Shown here: piece after piece, positions 7,201 through 9,212 of the stretch | How positions within the stretch are numbered: the stretch's first letter is position 1 | Layout of the letters: every line of letters begins with the position of its first letter | Translations under genes and position numbers: made by a program | DNA from: PS1 clade bacterium | GTDB taxonomy: Bacteria > Pseudomonadota > Alphaproteobacteria > RS24 | Reading direction: 5' to 3' | NCBI GenBank assembly: GCA_016779015.1 | Contig: JADHOK010000050.1 | Coordinates: 1 to 9,212 of the forward strand | Length of the DNA: 9,212 nt | The notes under the pieces: model-generated | What the model was told of the DNA's origin: nothing | Seen by the model: only the letters and a program-made list of their open reading frames with translations | Database searches by the model: none

Positions 7201-7543
7201 ACGGCTGGAGGCGTTGGGCTTCACCCTGATTGCGACCGGCGGCACGGCGGCCTATCTGGCGCAAAACGGCGTGCAAGTAGAGCCGATTAACAAAGTCGCT
7301 GAGGGACGCCCGCATATTGTCGATGCGATTAAAAACGGCGATGTACAATTTGTGGTCAACACAACAGAGGGTGAAAAATCTCTGGCTGACAGCAAATCCA
7401 TTCGCCGCACCACGCTCGAGATGAAAGTCCCGTATTACACAACTCTGGCCGGTGCCGAAGCCGCGGTCGCTGCCATTGCTGCTTTGGGCGAAGGCGAGCT
7501 GAGCGTCACCAGCCTGCAGGATTACGCAGCGCGCCTCCGATAG
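4289..7543 (+). CDS. carB: Carbamoyl-phosphate synthetase large subunit CarB
   Basis: The 1084-residue subunit makes carbamoyl phosphate from bicarbonate, ammonia and two ATP. It has the internal duplication of the family. The carboxyphosphate half (about 1-400) begins [20 protein letters not shown]; its ATP-grasp contacts include Arg129, Arg169 in [14 protein letters not shown], Glu215, and Glu299/Asn301 in [12 protein letters not shown], which by my count keep the E. coli numbering. An oligomerisation segment (about 401-555) follows. The carbamate-phosphorylating half (about 565-935) begins [20 protein letters not shown] and has [16 protein letters not shown] and [18 protein letters not shown]. 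The C-terminal MGS-like allosteric domain (about 950-1084) has [20 protein letters not shown] and [10 protein letters not shown]; in E. coli this domain binds UMP and ornithine. No residue looks broken. It overlaps carA by one base and is followed 85 bases later by greA. Confidence 0.99.
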   Translation: [1084 protein letters not shown]

Positions 7544-7574
7544 CTTCTACAAAGGGCGCAAAAAACTTGCCTAA

Positions 7575-7622
7575 CTCCCTTATTTTGTGAAAACTAAGCA
7601 TCTGCTCTTGGGAGCAGGGAGG
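7575..7622 (+). promoter_or_regulatory. Possible RNA switch covering the greA ribosome-binding site
   Basis: Two mutually exclusive pairings are possible in the 85-base gap before greA. In the first, CTGCTC (7602-7607) and GAGCAG (7612-7617) form a perfect 6-base stem with a TTGG loop. In the second, CTCCCT (7575-7580) is exactly complementary to AGGGAG (7616-7621), the core of the greA Shine-Dalgarno, and would hide it. The two share positions 7616-7617. There is no T tract after the hairpin, so it does not terminate the carB transcript. I see no convincing promoter in this gap, so greA may be read through from carB. Confidence 0.3.
7616..7622 (+). promoter_or_regulatory. Ribosome-binding site of greA
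   Basis: AGGGAGG lies six bases before the ATG at 7629. It decides this start over the in-frame GTG at 7587, which would add 14 residues that the GreA family does not have. Confidence 0.85.
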
Positions 7623-7628
7623 CTGAAA

Positions 7629-8102
7629 ATGGAAACCGTACCGATGACGTCTGGCGGCTATGATGCGCTGGATGTGGAATTGAAGCGCCTGAAAGGGCCC
7701 GAACGCCAGCGCATTATCCGAGCGATTGCGGAAGCGCGCGCGCATGGCGACTTGTCTGAGAACGCCGAATATCACGCCGCCAAGGAGCAGCAAAGCCATA
7801 ATGAGGGGCGCATTATGGAGCTTGAGGATATGATCAACCGCGCCGATGTCATCGACGTTGCGAGCTTGAGCGGTCAGCAAGTCAAATTCGGTGCCACTGT
7901 GAAGCTGGTCGATGAAGATACCGATGTCGAGGTGAGCTACCAAATTGTCGGCGATTTCGAGGCCGATTTGGAGCAAGGCAAGATTTCCATTTCATCGCCC
8001 ATTGCGCGCGCCCTGATCGGTAAAGATGTCGGCGACAGCGTAGATGTCAACACGCCCGGCGGTGGCAAATCCTACGAAATTCTCGGCGTTAAATTTAAAT
8101 AG
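7629..8102 (+). CDS. greA: Transcription elongation factor GreA
   Basis: GreA enters the secondary channel of stalled RNA polymerase and stimulates cleavage of the backtracked RNA 3' end. The 157 residues from ATG 7629 are the usual length. The N-terminal coiled coil (about 1-75) contains the signature EARAHGDLSENAEYHAAKEQ, with the acidic tip residues Asp41 and Glu44. The C-terminal FKBP-like domain (about 80-157) has VKFGATVKLVDEDT, SPIARALIGKDVGD and the ending GKSYEILGVKFK. The start follows a strong AGGGAGG. From memory, greA directly after carAB is a common alphaproteobacterial arrangement. The stop lies only two bases from the stop of the oppositely oriented downstream gene, and I see no conventional terminator between them. 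Confidence 0.97.
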   Translation: METVPMTSGGYDALDVELKRLKGPERQRIIRAIAEARAHGDLSENAEYHAAKEQQSHNEGRIMELEDMINRADVIDVASLSGQQVKFGATVKLVDEDTDVEVSYQIVGDFEADLEQGKISISSPIARALIGKDVGDSVDVNTPGGGKSYEILGVKFK

Positions 8103-8124
8103 CTTCAGCGTTTTTTGATGCCGA
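8083..8124 (+). repeat. Imperfect 11-pair stem straddling the greA end
   Basis: TCGGCGTTAAA (8083-8093) can pair with TTTGATGCCGA (8114-8124), including two G-U pairs, around a 20-base loop that contains the greA stop. The G-U pairs exist only in the plus-strand RNA, so the structure favours the greA transcript. No T tract follows the stem. It might protect the greA mRNA end or weakly terminate, but it is partly made of coding sequence of both genes and could be accidental. Confidence 0.25.
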
Positions 8125-8626
8125 TAAAGACAGCTAGAGCGGATTTACCGTCCCCGCATAGATGACGAATTTTTTCGATGCATCCTCTTGCAGATTCGAT
8201 AGAAAGAATCGTCTCTTTCCTATCGAATTTGGACTGCGGGTTGTAATCCGCTTCATGCCGACTATCTTGCAGTTTCGCAAAGATATCAGCAAGGTCGGCC
8301 AAAGCAGGCGGGAAATTAAGATCTGCATTCTTAGATTCCCGTTGTTTTTTCTGCTTATCTTTTAGCTTAGAAAATTGCCGAATTTCCAATAATCTTTTTT
8401 TGAGCTGTTGATGCTCCAAACTTCTATAAGTTTGCAACCAAGCGCGCGTTAGCTTTTTACCATCGCAGACAAACTGTTCTGCGAACAGCAAACAGAATTC
8501 ATGGAAAACAGCATAATAGGCGGAACTGACAGCCCGCCGCAGGTCAATTTGCGGCGGTGATTTCGAGCTCGAATTAGACCGAACAAGCTGTTCAGCCAAC
8601 CGCAAAAAATCGTCTGACAGGCTCAT
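8105..8626 (-). CDS. HEPN-like helical protein of a two-gene cassette, function unknown
   Basis: This 173-residue, mainly helical and basic protein has no signal peptide or membrane segment. The stretch LRRAVSSAYYAVFHEFC (residues 29-45) resembles the first conserved helix of HEPN-superfamily proteins (often RxAVSRAYYAxFH). DSRHEADYNP (121-130) resembles the second conserved helix, where many members have R-x-ADY. Similar unnamed proteins with AVSxAYYAxFH, an AW...YR.LEH segment, RHxADYDP and a basic tail are familiar to me from proteobacteria, but I could not check this. No Rx4-6H ribonuclease motif is present, so a toxin activity like that of MazF-style or RnlA-type HEPN RNases is not supported. 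Its ATG overlaps the TAA of the upstream gene by one base, so the pair is co-translated. Base composition is much lower in GC than in the neighbours. Function could be that of a toxin, a nucleotidyltransferase partner or a binding scaffold. Confidence 0.7.
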   Translation of the reverse strand: MSLSDDFLRLAEQLVRSNSSSKSPPQIDLRRAVSSAYYAVFHEFCLLFAEQFVCDGKKLTRAWLQTYRSLEHQQLKKRLLEIRQFSKLKDKQKKQRESKNADLNFPPALADLADIFAKLQDSRHEADYNPQSKFDRKETILSIESARGCIEKIRHLCGDGKSALAVFIGIKKR

Positions 8627-8970
8627 TAAGTTTTAAGTAGTTTGGAGTTGATTTCTTGACCCCTTGCAAGGTGCGGCTTAACCAGCGGAAAAGCGTCAAA
8701 AATTTCAGCTTCACGGACTGTGTTGGCGACGAGAGGAATAAGACGAAAATATAAATCACCCCCAATTTTTTCATTTTCTTTACTCAGCCAAACATCAACC
8801 CTCACAACTGGGGTGCCGTCTTCTTCCTTATATTCTGTGAACTCCGTTTCTCGAACTTTCAAAGAAAGCTCTCGACTTACGGCTTCGCGAATGCGCGATT
8901 TTAATTCCTTCATAGCGCGCTCTCCTTCTTGTTTTCTTTGTTCAAGAACGCTTTTTGGATGATACGCCAT
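8626..8970 (-). CDS. Small charged protein, first gene of the HEPN-like cassette
   Basis: I do not recognise this gene. From ATG 8970 it is 114 residues: a highly charged N-terminal helix (about 5-40, with VLEQRKQEGERAMKELKSR), then a likely beta segment EEDGTPVVRVDVWLSKENE, then DLYFRLIPLVANTVREAE and FDAFPLVKPHLARGQE. An alternative start at 8913 (95 residues, beginning MKELKSRIREAV) has a far better ribosome site (AGGAG at eight bases) and may be the true one. The alternating hydrophobic RVDVWL followed by a helix and PLVKP vaguely recalls small partner proteins of HEPN genes, but the GSx and DxD residues of a minimal nucleotidyltransferase are not visible. Its stop overlaps the start of the HEPN-like gene by one base, which suggests a fixed ratio or complex, as in toxin-antitoxin pairs. 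The gene is AT-rich compared with the flanking genes. Confidence 0.65.
   Translation of the reverse strand: MAYHPKSVLEQRKQEGERAMKELKSRIREAVSRELSLKVRETEFTEYKEEDGTPVVRVDVWLSKENEKIGGDLYFRLIPLVANTVREAEIFDAFPLVKPHLARGQEINSKLLKT
8922..8926 (-). promoter_or_regulatory. Ribosome-binding site favouring the internal start at 8913
   Basis: AGGAG on the minus strand lies eight bases before the ATG at 8913-8911, inside the longer open frame. No comparable site precedes the ATG at 8970. Confidence 0.5.
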
Positions 8971-8998
8971 AATTCAATAAGAATACAGCTTCGAGAAT

Positions 8999-9028
8999 AA
9001 GATAGGTGTTCTTTTTACCACCACCCAA
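8999..9028 (-). promoter_or_regulatory. Possible promoter of the HEPN-like cassette
   Basis: On the minus strand TTGGGT (9028-9023) and TATCTT (9004-8999) are 18 bases apart. Transcription would begin near 8991, giving a leader of about 21 bases to the ATG at 8970 or about 78 bases to the one at 8913. The match is moderate. The cassette could also be reached by read-through from the Lrp-family gene, which lies upstream on the same strand. Confidence 0.35.
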
Positions 9029-9039
9029 TATTTCCAGTC

Positions 9040-9066
9040 GGACTACCCCGCGCTATCTATGAGTCC
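9040..9066 (-). repeat. Weak stem at the end of the Lrp-family gene
   Basis: GGACT and AGTCC, 5-base arms with a 17-base loop, begin at the stop codon of the Lrp-family gene on the minus strand. The sequence beyond is not a T tract. It is at best a poor terminator, so transcription may continue into the cassette. Confidence 0.25.
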
Positions 9067-9212
9067 TAGTCAGCCCCAATCGGCAGTGCTGTGCGGCCTT
9101 TTGAACGGCGAATGGTCAGCGAGGTGCGGACATTGGCAACATTCGGTGCCGGCGTCAGCTTTTGCGTCAGAAACTCTTGGAAACTCTCAAGATTGGGCGC
9201 GACGCATTTCAA
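9066..9212 (-). CDS. Lrp/AsnC-family transcriptional regulator, C-terminal part (runs off the right edge)
   Basis: The last 48 codons and TAG stop of a regulator are visible, from LKCVAPNLESFQEFLTQKL through NVANVRTSLTIRRSKG to RTALPIGAD. This matches the end of the Lrp/AsnC ligand-binding (RAM) domain: a V-P-DL..F..F...L helix, then V..v.Ts..lr..K..t.LP. Members bind amino acids and control amino-acid metabolism or, as global Lrp, many genes. The DNA-binding domain and the ligand pocket are outside the window, so the specific regulator cannot be named. It lies 95 bases upstream of the HEPN-like cassette on the same strand. Confidence 0.85.
   Translation of the reverse strand: MKCVAPNLESFQEFLTQKLTPAPNVANVRTSLTIRRSKGRTALPIGAD

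Noticed and set aside
7602..7617. Hairpin after carB as an intrinsic terminator
   Set aside because: No T tract follows the stem; it runs directly into the greA ribosome site.
7587..7628. GTG start giving a 171-residue GreA
   Set aside because: The extra 14 residues are not part of the family, and AGGGAGG sits correctly for the ATG at 7629.
7506..7976. 156-codon minus-strand open frame across the carB end and greA
   Set aside because: It overlaps two well-supported genes on the other strand and has no ribosome site or recognisable motif.
8162..8365. 67-codon plus-strand open frame inside the HEPN-like gene, and the 80-codon one at 8720-8962
   Set aside because: Both are antisense to the overlapping gene pair, have no evident ribosome site and look like AT-rich shadow frames.
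1..9212. CRISPR array, tRNA or rRNA gene, insertion sequence, integrase or attachment site
   Set aside because: I looked for regularly spaced repeats, cloverleaf-like segments and transposase or integrase motifs and saw none. No clear direct repeat flanks the 8105-8970 cassette.

Overview
The window looks like the chromosome of an alphaproteobacterium of moderate GC content. The evidence is the gene order yqeY-dnaG-rpoD, in which yqeY sits where rpsU sits in E. coli, the carA-carB-greA cluster, and the sequence style of DnaG, whose zinc-ribbon site is degenerate. I cannot name genus or species. All family assignments are from protein motifs read by eye; no database search was run.

Layout. 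Positions 1-2698 on the minus strand hold a macromolecular-synthesis operon, read from right to left: yqeY (GatB/YqeY family), dnaG (primase) and the first 76 codons of rpoD (primary sigma factor). Positions 2699-3107 are a divergent control region. Positions 3108-7543 on the plus strand hold carA and carB, the two subunits of carbamoyl-phosphate synthetase, overlapping by one base. After 85 bases comes greA (7629-8102), a transcript-cleavage factor. Two bases beyond the greA stop, facing it, is a two-gene minus-strand cassette (8105-8970). It encodes a HEPN-like helical protein and a small charged partner, and it is visibly AT-richer than its surroundings. The window ends in the last 48 codons of an Lrp/AsnC-family regulator on the minus strand (9066-9212).

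The most interesting signal is in front of carA. A 40-codon leader ORF (2989-3111) contains a GC stem followed by eight T residues, as in an intrinsic terminator (3013-3047), and its stop codon overlaps the carA start as ATGA. No plus-strand gene lies upstream for this terminator to end. This is the architecture of the E. coli pyrBI attenuator, where translation coupled to a UTP-sensitive polymerase prevents termination. Here it would control carbamoyl phosphate, the shared precursor of pyrimidines and arginine. A weak promoter, a 7-base inverted repeat around it, and a second promoter downstream of the terminator complete the hypothesis.

The second point of interest is the 8105-8970 cassette, which looks like an acquired two-gene module, possibly toxin-antitoxin-like or nucleotidyltransferase/HEPN-like. 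Its function cannot be settled from sequence alone. The remaining genes are ordinary housekeeping genes for replication, transcription and nucleotide/arginine precursor synthesis.
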